A stretch of DNA of 64,000 bases, taken from Ideonella sp. Lineage in GTDB: Bacteria > Pseudomonadota > Gammaproteobacteria > Burkholderiales > Burkholderiaceae_C. The notes beneath the pieces are model-generated. The model saw only the letters and a program-made list of their open reading frames with translations. It had not been told where the DNA came from and did no database searches. Shown piece after piece: positions 45,349 through 54,413 of the stretch (position 1 is its first letter; the number at the start of each line of letters is the position of its first letter). The stretch lies in the NCBI GenBank assembly GCA_015075165.1, contig JABTUY010000002.1, positions 806,001 to 870,000 of the forward strand, given 5' to 3'. The translations under genes were made by a program, and so were the position numbers.

Positions 45349-46689
45349 TCACGTTCTCGCCTCGGCCGTCTTGCCTTCTTCCATCACCGCGCGCCACGCG
45401 AACGTGGCGCCGCCGAGTGCGCCGGTGTAGATCGAGTCGGGGTCGATGTTGAGCTTGAGCTCGCCGTAGTTCTCGGTCACCAGCTCCTTCAGCGCCTTGA
45501 CCGCGGCCTCGTTCTTGGCCACGCCGCCGGTGAAGGTGAACTCGTTGCGGATGCCGCCCGAGCGCGCCAGGATGCTCATCGCGCGCAGGATGATCGCGCG
45601 GTGCAGGCCGGCCATGATGTCCTCGCGCTTGTCGCCCAGCGCCAGCCGGTCGCGCAGCTCGGCGCCGGCGAACACGGTGCAGGTGCTGTTGATGCGGATC
45701 TGCTTGGTGCTTTGCATCGCCATCGGGCCCAGCTCGTGCAGGCCCATGTTCATCTCGTCGGCGATGTAGCCGAGGTAGCGGCCGCAGCCGGCGGCGCAGC
45801 GGTCGTTCATCTGGAAGCTCTCGACGATGCCGGCCGGGTCGACCTGGATCGCCTTGGTGTCCTGGCCGCCGATGTCGAGCACGGTCGCGGTGTTGGGGTA
45901 CATCACGTGCGCGCCCAGGCCGTGACAGAGGATCTCGCTCCTGATGTGCTCCTTCGAGAACGGCAGCCGCGCGCGACCGTAGCCGGTGCCGACCACGTAG
46001 GTCTCTTCCATCTCGGTGTCGAGCACACCCTTGATCGGCGCCTCGATCTGCACGCGCCGCGACGCGGAGTCGGGCAGCGCGATGAAGGTGCGCTCCAGCG
46101 CGGCGAGCAGGTGGCGGCGCATCGAATCGCCGTAGACGCGGTTCTCCACCTCGATGATCGAGCGGTCGAACAAGTTGAGCAGGAAGTCGTAGCGGATGCC
46201 CATCTGCTTGGCCACCGCCTCGCCGGTGGCGAGGTACTGGCTGCCGGCGATGTCGCGGAAGAAGTCGCTCTTGCGCTTGGCGCCCGGCGCGAACAGCGCC
46301 GCGGCCTCCTGCTTGAGCTGCTTGAACACCACCTGCAGCGCCTCGCGCAGCGCGGGGCCCGCGTCGCCGAAGTTGGACTTCTCCAGGTTGCGCTGGCAGG
46401 TGGCTTCGAGGTCGTCGAGCTGCTCGAGGTACTGCTCGGCGCGGAAGTCGCGTTCGAGCTGGCCGATGAAGCCGTCGAGCCCGCCGTTCAACGCGCCGGT
46501 GTTGGCCAGCGCGTGGCGAAACAGCTGGAAGCGGCCGCTCAACATCGCCTCCTGCTTGGCCACCGCAGCGGCGGTGTCGTAGTTGGAGCGCGAGTTGGTG
46601 ATGCCGCGGCCGAGCACGTTTTGCTGCTCGTCGACCACCACCGCCTTGGTGGTGGTCGAGCCGAGGTCGATGCCGATGAAGCAGCGCAT
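45349..46689 (-). CDS. bcrA: Benzoyl-CoA reductase subunit A (ATPase/activator)
   Basis: The larger ATPase subunit of 446 residues has [15 protein letters not shown] at the N-terminus, [15 protein letters not shown] and the Cys motif [20 protein letters not shown] for the shared [4Fe-4S] cluster, then [15 protein letters not shown]. Two ATP are hydrolysed per electron pair to drive electron transfer into the aromatic ring. It lies between bcrB and bcrD, with stem-loop repeats on both sides. Length matches the Thauera-type protein. Confidence 0.95.
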   Translation of the reverse strand: MRCFIGIDLGSTTTKAVVVDEQQNVLGRGITNSRSNYDTAAAVAKQEAMLSGRFQLFRHALANTGALNGGLDGFIGQLERDFRAEQYLEQLDDLEATCQRNLEKSNFGDAGPALREALQVVFKQLKQEAAALFAPGAKRKSDFFRDIAGSQYLATGEAVAKQMGIRYDFLLNLFDRSIIEVENRVYGDSMRRHLLAALERTFIALPDSASRRVQIEAPIKGVLDTEMEETYVVGTGYGRARLPFSKEHIRSEILCHGLGAHVMYPNTATVLDIGGQDTKAIQVDPAGIVESFQMNDRCAAGCGRYLGYIADEMNMGLHELGPMAMQSTKQIRINSTCTVFAGAELRDRLALGDKREDIMAGLHRAIILRAMSILARSGGIRNEFTFTGGVAKNEAAVKALKELVTENYGELKLNIDPDSIYTGALGGATFAWRAVMEEGKTAEART

Positions 46690-46751
46690 ATGTCAGTTCC
46701 TCTGGGTTCGTTGTTGCCGAAGCGCGAACAGCGACGCAAGAATGGGCGAGA

Positions 46752-46839
46752 TCAAGCGGCCACCGCGGATCCGGCTTTGCCGGGCCGCTGGTGGCGCCCC
46801 CTCGAGGGGGGGCGGCCGAAGGCCGTTACGGGGGTGGTC
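46752..46839 (-). repeat. Intergenic stem-loop repeat, copy F (after bcrB)
   Basis: This copy on the minus strand begins 4 nt after the bcrB stop and is almost identical to copy E. Copies E and F may thus be recent duplicates. Confidence 0.85.
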
Positions 46840-46843
46840 CATT

Positions 46844-48214
46844 TCAGTTGGCAGCGGCCTGAATCACCGGCGCACCGGCGCCGGGTGGCATCGCGTGGCC
46901 GTAGGTGCGCTTTTGCTTGATCATCTGGAAGTAGCTCTCGAGCCTGTTCTTCACGTTGGCGGCCGAGAAGTAGCGCGGGTCGACCAGGTCGGTCTCGATG
47001 AACGCGGCCGGCTTGCCGGTGCGGCGCTCGACCTCGCGCAGCATCAGCAGTTGCCCGGCCGAGAAGCTGTTGCAGCTCTTGATCGAGTTGATCAGCAGGC
47101 CGTCGGCGCTGTACTGCTCCATGTAATTGCAGATGATGTCGATGCGCGCCGGCAGGCTGTGGTTGGTGTAGCAGCCCAGGCAGTACTCGGCCAGCGATTC
47201 CAGCGGGTGGTCGGGGTCGTGGCGGAAGCCGAAGTCGTACAGGCCACCCACCTTGGCATAGGTGGACGAGACCACCACCGCGCCTTCTTCGTAGAACATC
47301 TTCCAGAAGTCGCGGAAGTTGGTCCAGTTGGGCGGGCCCTCGACGATCAGGCGGTACTTCTCGTCGCCCATGTCGCCGTCGGGCGTGACCGGGCCCTTGC
47401 CCTGTCGCACGCGCTCGTCGATCTCGTTGCGCAGCACGCTGTAGAACTCGGTGGCCTCGGCCGTGCCGCGGAAGGCGGTGAAGATCGGGCCGATGTAGTA
47501 CACCGCGCCGAAGTAGCCGTCGATCGGGCTCGGCCGGTTCTTCGCGCTTTGCAGCACGTGGACCAGGTTCTCCTCGGCCTTGACCGACTCGCGCATGTAC
47601 TGGCGCAGGCGGTCGATGTCGAACTTGACGCCCGACACGCGCTCCAGCGTCGGGATCACGGTGTCCTTGAGCTGCTTGACCACGTAGTCGCGCATGCTCG
47701 GCGTGATCTTGCCGTCGCCCTGGTACGGCACGTGCAGCATCACGGTCTCGCAGCCGTACTTGTGGCGGATCAGCTCGAACCACTTCATGAAGGTGAAGCA
47801 GCCGGTGTAGCTGAGCAGCAGCACGTCGGGCGTGGGCAGCGGGTCGCCGGTGGGGCCGACTTCGCCGCCCATCATCATGCCGAGGTCGGCCTTCACGTAG
47901 GTGCAGACGTCCTCGCTGTGGCCGTCGCGCTCGGCGTCCATGATCAGCTTGCCGCTCTTCTTGCGCATGCCGTTCTGCAGCGCGTTGGTCTCGGGCAGGC
48001 TGCGCGCGAAGTCGAAGCACATCAGCAGCTCGTTCAGGTTGCCCGGCACGAACGTGGCGGAGACCTTGCGGTTGTCGCGACGGGCGGTGGCGAGCTCCAT
48101 GTAGTTGCGATTGATCAGCTCCTTCTGCAGATTCATCGCATCGTCCTTCTGGACGTTCTGCGGCTTCTTGGTCGGCTTGCCGAGCGGCGCGGGCATCGCG
48201 ATCGGGGTGTTCAT
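46844..48214 (-). CDS. bcrB: Benzoyl-CoA reductase subunit B (ring-reducing module)
   Basis: The 456-residue subunit belongs to the 2-hydroxyacyl-CoA dehydratase-like family and with BcrC holds the active-site [4Fe-4S] clusters that reduce the ring. Visible cysteines are in LSYTGCFTFMKWFE, RHKYGCETVM, LAEYCLGCYTNHSLPARID and SIKSCNSFSAGQ. The start at 48214 follows AGGAGA. It is somewhat longer at the N-terminus than the Thauera protein, with a Pro- and Lys-rich stretch before MNLQKELINRNY; an internal start at that Met (48136) is possible. Confidence 0.94.
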   Translation of the reverse strand: MNTPIAMPAPLGKPTKKPQNVQKDDAMNLQKELINRNYMELATARRDNRKVSATFVPGNLNELLMCFDFARSLPETNALQNGMRKKSGKLIMDAERDGHSEDVCTYVKADLGMMMGGEVGPTGDPLPTPDVLLLSYTGCFTFMKWFELIRHKYGCETVMLHVPYQGDGKITPSMRDYVVKQLKDTVIPTLERVSGVKFDIDRLRQYMRESVKAEENLVHVLQSAKNRPSPIDGYFGAVYYIGPIFTAFRGTAEATEFYSVLRNEIDERVRQGKGPVTPDGDMGDEKYRLIVEGPPNWTNFRDFWKMFYEEGAVVVSSTYAKVGGLYDFGFRHDPDHPLESLAEYCLGCYTNHSLPARIDIICNYMEQYSADGLLINSIKSCNSFSAGQLLMLREVERRTGKPAAFIETDLVDPRYFSAANVKNRLESYFQMIKQKRTYGHAMPPGAGAPVIQAAAN

Positions 48215-48275
48215 TGCCGTGTCTCCTGGCGGTGAGCGGGCGGGTGGTCGAGCGGTGGGCGGGCGCAGCCGGGCG

Positions 48276-49457
48276 TCACGCCGCGCTCCAGAGCTTGATG
48301 GAATCGGCAAACGTGCCCGCCTGTTCGCGGATCGGTGCCATCTGGCCCGTGTTCTCGGCGTACTTGAAGGCGGTGTAGGGGATCTTCTGCTTGGCCAGCA
48401 CGTCCTGCAGCATCGGCCGCTCGAGCAGCGCCGGGTCGCAGAACGACGGTGCGGCGAAGATCACGCCCTCGGCGCCGCGCGTCTTCACCTGCTTCATCAG
48501 GAACACGCCCTTCTCCTCGCGCGTGGCGTCGTACTTGGCCGCGGTGCTGGCCGAGCGGTGCAGGAACGCCTTGCTCAGCTCGGCGAGCGGGTTGCCGTCG
48601 GTGGGCACGTCGTCGAGCAGCCAGCGCGTGACGAGGATGAAGTCGTCGTCGACGATGTAGCAGCCCGACATCTCGATCGACTTGATCAGCGCCAGCGGCG
48701 GCTGCTCGCAGAACGAGCCGTTGATCACCACGCGCGCGTTGTCGCGCTTCGGGCGCGGCAGCTGCTCGGCCGCGGCGAGGTACTCGCGCACCAGTGCGGT
48801 GTGCTCCTCCACCGGCAGCACCATGCCGGCGCGCAGCAGCAGGTAGACCTCGGAGGTGGGCGCCTGCCACGGCTTGGCGGCGCGGTAGGCGTAGAGATCG
48901 CGGATCGCGCGCCGATTCTCGTTGTAGACGGCGATCGACGCGTTCAGCTCGGCATCGGTGACGGCAGAGCCGCGCAGCCGACCGAGGTCGTCGCGGATGT
49001 GCTGCATCTCCTGCTCGTAGAAGCGGCCGCCCACGCTGTCTTGATAGTTCTGCGGCACGTCGACGTAGCGCACGTACTTGTCCTTGAACAGGATCTGCCA
49101 CATGCCCGAGAGGTTGCGGATGACGTCGCAGATGCTCGGAAACAGCATGCCGTCGAGACAGTCGAGCCGGCCGGTGAGGCCGAGCTCGATCGTCGAGCGC
49201 GGAATGCGGCAGATGTAGCTCTGGTAGTAGGCGTCGCCCTGGATCACCTCGAGCTGGTCACCGCCGCCGAGGATGCCCACCGGGAGCATGCCCGCGGCGT
49301 GGATCAGCTCGCGCGGCACGTACACCGGCATGTAGCCGATCGCCTTGCGGCCCGGCACGGCGGCCTTCCACTCCTTCACGGCGTTGAAGTGCAGGTCTTC
49401 GAACAGCGCCTCGCAGCGCTGCACGATCTGGACTACTTTGGGTTGGGTCGGCGTCAT
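48276..49457 (-). CDS. bcrC: Benzoyl-CoA reductase subunit C (ring-reducing module)
   Basis: The 393-residue subunit forms the substrate-reducing module with BcrB. Conserved cysteines occur in QSYICRIPRSTIELGLTGRL, LDCLDGMLFPSICDVIRNLSGMW, NGSFCEQPPLALI and PSFCDPALLERP. Together with bcrB, bcrA and bcrD the order CBAD is that of the Thauera operon. It follows dch after 13 bp. All four subunits present in order make ATP-dependent benzoyl-CoA reduction the clear function. Confidence 0.95.
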   Translation of the reverse strand: MTPTQPKVVQIVQRCEALFEDLHFNAVKEWKAAVPGRKAIGYMPVYVPRELIHAAGMLPVGILGGGDQLEVIQGDAYYQSYICRIPRSTIELGLTGRLDCLDGMLFPSICDVIRNLSGMWQILFKDKYVRYVDVPQNYQDSVGGRFYEQEMQHIRDDLGRLRGSAVTDAELNASIAVYNENRRAIRDLYAYRAAKPWQAPTSEVYLLLRAGMVLPVEEHTALVREYLAAAEQLPRPKRDNARVVINGSFCEQPPLALIKSIEMSGCYIVDDDFILVTRWLLDDVPTDGNPLAELSKAFLHRSASTAAKYDATREEKGVFLMKQVKTRGAEGVIFAAPSFCDPALLERPMLQDVLAKQKIPYTAFKYAENTGQMAPIREQAGTFADSIKLWSAA

Positions 49458-49470
49458 CGGCGGTGCTCCC

Positions 49471-50310
49471 TCAGCGGTGCTCCCATTCGGGCTGGCGTTT
49501 GGCGAGAAATGCGTTCAGGCCCTCCGGCGCATCGTGCGTGGCCATCAGGCGGTCGAGGTACAGGCGTTCCACTTCGTGCAGGCGCTGGCGCACCGCGCGG
49601 CGCAGCGGAGCGCGCGCGGCCTCGGTGGCGCAGGCGAGTGCGGCGGCGCTCTTGCCCTGCAGGTGTTCGGCAAACCAGGCGAGCGCGGCGGCCTCGGGGT
49701 CGTCGGCCACGCCGTGCGCCAGGCCGCACGCTTGCGCCGCTTCGGCGCCGATCGAGCGGCCGGAGAACAGCAGGTCTTCGGCCATCGGCTGGTTCACGCG
49801 GTACGGCAGCAGCACCGATGCAGCGGGCGCGAACACGCCGAGCTTCATCTCGGGCTGGCCGAACTGCGCATCGCGCGCGGCGAAGATCCAGTTGGCGGCC
49901 AGCGCCACCTCGAGCCCGCCGCCCAGGCATTGCCCGCGCACCGCCGCGAGGATCGGCACCGGGTACTCGACCATCGTGACGATCAGCGCGTGCAGGCTGG
50001 CCAGCATCTGCGCACACGAGTCGGGCAGGTGCTCCTCGACGCTGGCGCCGAAGCTGAAGTGCGGGCCCTCCGCATCGAGCAGCACGGCGCGCAGCGCAGG
50101 CTGGGGTGTGGCAAGTGCCGCATTCTCGAGCGGCGCCTTCAGCGCCGCCCTCTCGAGCGGCGCCTTCAGCGCCGCCCTCTCGAGCGGCGCCTTCAGCGCC
50201 GCGTGCAACGCCGCGATCATCGATGCATCGACGATGTTGGCCTTCGGCCGCGCCAGCCGCAGCCGCAGCAGCGCGCCGTCGGCCTCGAGCCAGTGCTTCA
50301 GCGGCGACAT
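49471..50310 (-). CDS. dch: Cyclohexa-1,5-diene-1-carbonyl-CoA hydratase, with internal repeat
   Basis: The 279-residue crotonase-fold hydratase adds water to the diene product of benzoyl-CoA reductase, giving 6-hydroxycyclohex-1-ene-1-carbonyl-CoA. The opening GALLRLRLARPKANIVDASMI, the oxyanion segment VRGQCLGGGLEVALAANWIFA and FGQPEMKLGVFAPAAS are typical. Residues of about 38-64 consist of three AALKAPLER-type repeats, an insertion between the first strands absent from the Thauera protein as I know it. The reading frame is kept. It lies between oah and bcrC. Confidence 0.92.
   Translation of the reverse strand: MSPLKHWLEADGALLRLRLARPKANIVDASMIAALHAALKAPLERAALKAPLERAALKAPLENAALATPQPALRAVLLDAEGPHFSFGASVEEHLPDSCAQMLASLHALIVTMVEYPVPILAAVRGQCLGGGLEVALAANWIFAARDAQFGQPEMKLGVFAPAASVLLPYRVNQPMAEDLLFSGRSIGAEAAQACGLAHGVADDPEAAALAWFAEHLQGKSAAALACATEAARAPLRRAVRQRLHEVERLYLDRLMATHDAPEGLNAFLAKRQPEWEHR
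50125..50205 (-). repeat. 27-bp tandem repeat inside dch
   Basis: Three consecutive 27-bp units each begin CTCGAGCGGCGCCTTCAGCG on the plus strand. The third differs only in its last bases. They encode nine-residue repeats in frame on the minus strand. Confidence 0.92.
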
Positions 50311-50323
50311 GGCGAGTGCCCGT

Positions 50324-51445
50324 TCAGCGCTTGGCGCCGGGTTGGATCTGGTCGTGCAGCGGCCCCACCCAGCCCTGGCCGGCGGCGAGCTTCTGGCGCA
50401 GCGCGACGAAATCGACCTCGCGGTCGTCCTTGGTGCCGGCGTTGAACGCAGTGAAGCCGGCGCGGGCCTCGGTCACCATGTTCAGTGCCAGCCAGGCGCG
50501 CGAGTTCTCCTTGTTGCGGTTCCAGGCGTCGAGCTTGGGCTTGCGCAGCTCTTCGAGCGTCTTGGTGGTGCAGTCGGGGAAGGTGAGCAGGATCTTCGCG
50601 CACAGCTCTTCCACCTTGGCGTCGAGCCGCTCCAGGTTCACCGTGCCGCGCGCCATCAGCGCCTTGGCTTCCTTCAGCGCCGCGCCGGTCTTGGCCTCGC
50701 CGTAGACCTGGCGGCCGAACTCGTCGAACAGGCGTTGCGTCTCGACCAGCGGGTTGGCCACGTACTGGCCGTCGACCTGCAGCGCCGGCACGATCTCGGT
50801 GAGCATGCCCATCTGGTAGGCCTTGTGCGCCGAGAACGGCTCGCACAGGACGCAGGCCGCCATCGCGCGCTCGGCGCCGACGATCACCGGCAGGAAATCG
50901 GTGGCGCCGCCGATCGGTGCCGAGCCGTGCTTGGGGCCGGCCTGGCCGTAGCGCGCGAGATCGCTCGAGACCGAGAAGTCGCACGCCATGCCGATCTCCT
51001 GGCCGCCGCCGATGCGCATGCCGTTGACGCGGCAGATCACCGGCTTGTCGCACGCCAGGATCGCGCTGACCATGTCGTTGAACAGCCGCATGTACTGGCG
51101 GTACTCCTGCGGGTGGCCGGCGTAGTACTCGGCGTACTCCTTGGTGTTGCCGCCGGTGCAGAACGCCTTGTCGCCGACGCCGGTGAACACCACGCTGCTG
51201 ACGTCGCGGGCGTTGCTGGCCGCGCGCATGGCCAGGATCACGCCCTTGACCATGTCGGTGGTGTACGAGTTGTACTGGCCGGGGTTGTCGAGCCAGATCC
51301 AGGCGTTGTAGAGGCCGGCGGCCACGCTGCCGTCGGGGCGGCGCGCCGGGCGCAGCTCGTAGCGCACACCGGGCTTGGCGGTGTCGGCCACGAGGTCGTG
51401 GCTCTTGAACTCGCGCTGCGGACTCAGGGCTTGGGGGGCGTTCAT
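50324..51445 (-). CDS. oah: 6-oxocyclohex-1-ene-1-carbonyl-CoA hydrolase
   Basis: The 373-residue ring-opening hydrolase yields 3-hydroxypimelyl-CoA. The start at 51445 follows AGGAG. Key segments are WIWLDNPGQYNSYTTDMVKGVI, AFCTGGNTKEYAEYYAGHPQEYRQYMRLFNDMV, NGMRIGGGQEIGMACDFSVSSDLA and GPKHGSAPIGGATDFLP. Length is that of Thauera Oah. It is the first gene of the minus-strand operon oah, dch, bcrC, bcrB, bcrA, bcrD, ferredoxin and is divergent from korA. Confidence 0.95.
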   Translation of the reverse strand: MNAPQALSPQREFKSHDLVADTAKPGVRYELRPARRPDGSVAAGLYNAWIWLDNPGQYNSYTTDMVKGVILAMRAASNARDVSSVVFTGVGDKAFCTGGNTKEYAEYYAGHPQEYRQYMRLFNDMVSAILACDKPVICRVNGMRIGGGQEIGMACDFSVSSDLARYGQAGPKHGSAPIGGATDFLPVIVGAERAMAACVLCEPFSAHKAYQMGMLTEIVPALQVDGQYVANPLVETQRLFDEFGRQVYGEAKTGAALKEAKALMARGTVNLERLDAKVEELCAKILLTFPDCTTKTLEELRKPKLDAWNRNKENSRAWLALNMVTEARAGFTAFNAGTKDDREVDFVALRQKLAAGQGWVGPLHDQIQPGAKR

Positions 51446-51481
51446 CGACACTCCTGTGGTGAGCACGGCAGCGCCTATTCA

Positions 51482-51503
51482 GGTAATATGGTACCGCAAT
51501 GCC
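51482..51503. promoter_or_regulatory. 22-bp palindromic operator between oah and korA
   Basis: A GGTACC core is flanked by two spacer bases on each side, then GGTAAT on the left and AATGCC on the right (arms match at 4 of 6). A second site of the same layout occurs at 56391-56412. It lies 37 bp from the oah start and 161 bp from the korA start. Confidence 0.6.
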
Positions 51504-51663
51504 AATTTAACGGGAAACGCCTGCAGTGTCGAAGGCCTGCGAGCGCTTTTCATTGATCTGCATCACAGACTGCGAGCGATCGAACCGTTTCACTTCAACC
51601 CCAGGGCGCTGCGCGAGCCCACCGGCCGCGCGCGACGCCCAAGCCTCAACCGCGGGAGCTCCT

Positions 51664-53454
51664 GTGTCGACCACCACCCCCTCCACCGGCGCCGGCGCCA
51701 CCGGCACTCCGCAAGGCGCCAGTCTGTCGATCGCGCTGGCCGGCAGCGGCGGCAGCGGCGTGATGACCGCCGGCACCTCGCTGCTGGAAGCGGCCGCGCG
51801 CGCCGGGCTCTACGGCGTGATGGTGCGCACCAGCGGCCCGCAGATCCGCGGCGGCGAGGCGGCCGCGCTGCTGCGCCTGGCGGCGGCGCCGACGCAGTCG
51901 CTCGACGACCACTTCCACCTGCTGCTGGCGATCGACTGGCAGAACGTGTTCCGCTTCGCCGACGAGATCCCGCTGAACGGCTCGAGCCTGCTGGTGGGCG
52001 ACTCCGACGAAGGCGAGGTGCCCGAGGTGTTCAAGGCCTCGGGTGCGCGCGTGGTCACGCTGCCGCTGAAGAAGATGGCCAAGGCGCACGCCGGCAGCTG
52101 GATCAACATGCTCGCACTCGGCCTGGCCGGCACCTGGACCGGGCTCGACGCCGCGGTGCTCGAAGACACCGTGCGCGCCGGCTGGAAACGCAGCGCCGAG
52201 GCGCTGGCGGCCAACCTGGCGGCGCTGCGCGCCGGCGTGGCGGCGGCCGATGCACTGGGCCGGGCGCCGGTGCGCCTGCAGGCCGCGCGCGGCGGCGACG
52301 CCCGCCGCTGGCTGATCAGCGGCAACGAGGCCGCCGGCTACGGCGCGATCCGCGGCGGCGTGCGCTTCGTGGCGGCCTACCCGATCACGCCGGCCACCGA
52401 GCTGCTCGAATGGATGGCGCCGGCGCTGACCAAGGTCGGCGGCACGCTGCTGCAGGCCGAAGACGAGCTGGCGTCGGTCAACATGGCGATCGGTGCGTCG
52501 TTCGGCGGCGTGCCGTCGCTCACCGCCACCGCCGGCCCCGGGCTGGCGCTGATGACCGAGGGCATCGGCCTGGCGGTGAGCTCCGAGGTGCCGATCGTCG
52601 TCGTCGACGTGATGCGCGGCGGCCCGTCGACCGGCATCCCGGCCAAGAGCGAGCAGAGCGACCTGTCGTTCGCGGTCAGCGGGCTGCACGGCGATGCGCC
52701 GCGGCTGGTGCTGGCGCCGAGCTCGATCGACGACTGCCTGCCGACCACGCAGTGGGCGGTGCAGCTCGCCGAGGCGCTGCAAACCGCCGCCATCGTGCTG
52801 TCGGACCAGTTCATGGGCCAGTCGCGCGCGATCATCGACCGGCCGGCCGACGACTACACCGCCGCGGTGCGGCTCACCGCGCCGGAGGGCACGCCCGACT
52901 ACAAGCGCTACCGCGACACGCCCAGCGGCGTCTCGCCGATGTCGATCCCCGGCACGCCGGGCCTCACCTACACCGCCGACGGGCTCGAGCACACCGAGGT
53001 CGGCGTGCCCAGCAGCCAGGCGCGCGACCACCGGCTGCAGCTCGACAAGCGCGAGCGCAAGCTGATGCAGCACGACTACGGCGCGCGCTGGGCCGATGTC
53101 GAGGGCGACGACGAGCTGGCGATCATCACCTTCGGCTCGGTGGCTGGCCCGGTGCGCGAGGCGGTGCAGCGCGCGCGCGCCGCTGGAGTCGGCGTGCGGC
53201 TGGTGGTGCTGCGCCTGCTGGCGCCGATGCAGAGCGCGCCGCTGGCGCGTGCGCTGGCCGGCGTGCGCCAGGTGATGGTGGTGGAGCAGAACCATGGCGC
53301 ACAGCTGTGGCGCTACCTGCGCGGCGTGGCCGACCTGCCGGGCCGCCCGGCCAGCGTGCACCAGCCGGGCCCGCTGCCGCTGCGTCCGGGCGAGCTCGCC
53401 CAACGCATCGTTCAATGGGCCCGCGAGCAGCAGCCCGACTTGGCCACCGCCTGA
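51664..53454 (+). CDS. korA: 2-oxoglutarate:ferredoxin oxidoreductase, fused gamma-alpha subunit
   Basis: The 596-residue subunit has a gamma domain at the N-terminus (SIALAGSGGSGVMTAGTSLLEAA, RTSGPQIRGGEAA, about residues 20-190) and an alpha domain (GYGAIRGGVRFVAAYPITPATELLEWMA, EDELASVNMAIGASFGGVPSLTATAGPGLALMTEGIG, then VPIVVVDVMRGGPSTGIP). The start is GTG 51664 after GGGAG; an upstream in-frame ATG at 51526 would add an unrelated 46-residue stretch. In Thauera aromatica KorAB regenerates reduced ferredoxin for benzoyl-CoA reductase, and the divergent position here supports this. Confidence 0.92.
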   Translation: MSTTTPSTGAGATGTPQGASLSIALAGSGGSGVMTAGTSLLEAAARAGLYGVMVRTSGPQIRGGEAAALLRLAAAPTQSLDDHFHLLLAIDWQNVFRFADEIPLNGSSLLVGDSDEGEVPEVFKASGARVVTLPLKKMAKAHAGSWINMLALGLAGTWTGLDAAVLEDTVRAGWKRSAEALAANLAALRAGVAAADALGRAPVRLQAARGGDARRWLISGNEAAGYGAIRGGVRFVAAYPITPATELLEWMAPALTKVGGTLLQAEDELASVNMAIGASFGGVPSLTATAGPGLALMTEGIGLAVSSEVPIVVVDVMRGGPSTGIPAKSEQSDLSFAVSGLHGDAPRLVLAPSSIDDCLPTTQWAVQLAEALQTAAIVLSDQFMGQSRAIIDRPADDYTAAVRLTAPEGTPDYKRYRDTPSGVSPMSIPGTPGLTYTADGLEHTEVGVPSSQARDHRLQLDKRERKLMQHDYGARWADVEGDDELAIITFGSVAGPVREAVQRARAAGVGVRLVVLRLLAPMQSAPLARALAGVRQVMVVEQNHGAQLWRYLRGVADLPGRPASVHQPGPLPLRPGELAQRIVQWAREQQPDLATA

Positions 53455-53509
53455 ACCGCGCGGTGCCGTTCCCCCAGGTGATCAGGCGCGCGCAGCGCGG
53501 AGGACCCCG

Positions 53510-54343
53510 ATGAATGACATGTGCCAACCCGCCGCGTTCACCGCGGCGAGCTACAAGTCGCAGACCAAGCCGGTGTGGTGCCCGGGCTGCGGCGATTTCA
53601 CCGTGCTGAGCGCGATCACGCGCGGCCTGGCCAAGCTGCAGATCCCGCCGCACGAGGTGGCGGTGGTCTCGGGCATCGGCTGCAGCTCGCGCATCCCCGC
53701 GTACACCGCGTGCTACGGCTTCCACGGCGTGCACGGGCGCGCGCTGGCCGCCGGCACCGGGCTGAAGGTGGCACGGCCCGACCTCACCGTGCTGGTGACC
53801 GGCGGCGACGGCGACGGCTACTCGATCGGCGGCAACCACTTCCTGCACGCCTGCCGGCGCAACGTGGACCTGACCTACATCGTGATGGACAACCACGTCT
53901 ACGGCATGACCAAGGGCCAGGCGTCGCCCACCACCGAGCCCGACTGGGACAACAAGCTCTCGCCCGGCGGCACCGGCATCCGCGCCTTCCACCCGCTGGT
54001 GATCGCGCTGGCGTCGGGCGCTAACTTCGTCGCGCGCGCGTTCGGCGGCGACCAGGCCGGCACCGCCGACATCATCGAGCAGGCGATCCGCCATCCGGGC
54101 TTCTCGTTCATCGAGATCCTGAGCCCGTGCGTCACCTTCCGCCCCGAGCAGCGCGAGTGGAAGAACCAGGTGCACGCCGCGTCGGTGGCCGCCACCGACG
54201 ACGCCGCGCGCGCCGCGCGCCGCATCATGACCGACGACGGCCTGAACATCGGCGTGCTCTACGCCGGCAACCGCGTGCCGTATCCGCTGCCCGAACGCAA
54301 GGGGCGCGACCTGGCGGCGCTGGAGCAGGAGTTCGCACTGTGA
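53510..54343 (+). CDS. korB: 2-oxoglutarate:ferredoxin oxidoreductase, beta subunit
   Basis: The 277-residue thiamine-diphosphate subunit has the cluster cysteines KPVWCPGCGDFTVLSAI and GIGCSSRIPAYT and the ThDP-Mg site GGDGDGYSIGGNHFLHACRRNVDLTYIVMDNHVYGMTKGQ. It decarboxylates 2-oxoglutarate and passes electrons to ferredoxin. It follows korA after 55 bp with a GGAGG site. A ferritin-like gene follows on the same strand. Confidence 0.94.
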   Translation: MNDMCQPAAFTAASYKSQTKPVWCPGCGDFTVLSAITRGLAKLQIPPHEVAVVSGIGCSSRIPAYTACYGFHGVHGRALAAGTGLKVARPDLTVLVTGGDGDGYSIGGNHFLHACRRNVDLTYIVMDNHVYGMTKGQASPTTEPDWDNKLSPGGTGIRAFHPLVIALASGANFVARAFGGDQAGTADIIEQAIRHPGFSFIEILSPCVTFRPEQREWKNQVHAASVAATDDAARAARRIMTDDGLNIGVLYAGNRVPYPLPERKGRDLAALEQEFAL

Positions 54344-54413
54344 ACGCCGAACCGCCGCTTCGCAGACACTCGCTCGCACCCGGGGCGCGGGCGCGCAGGA
54401 TCAAGGAGACACG

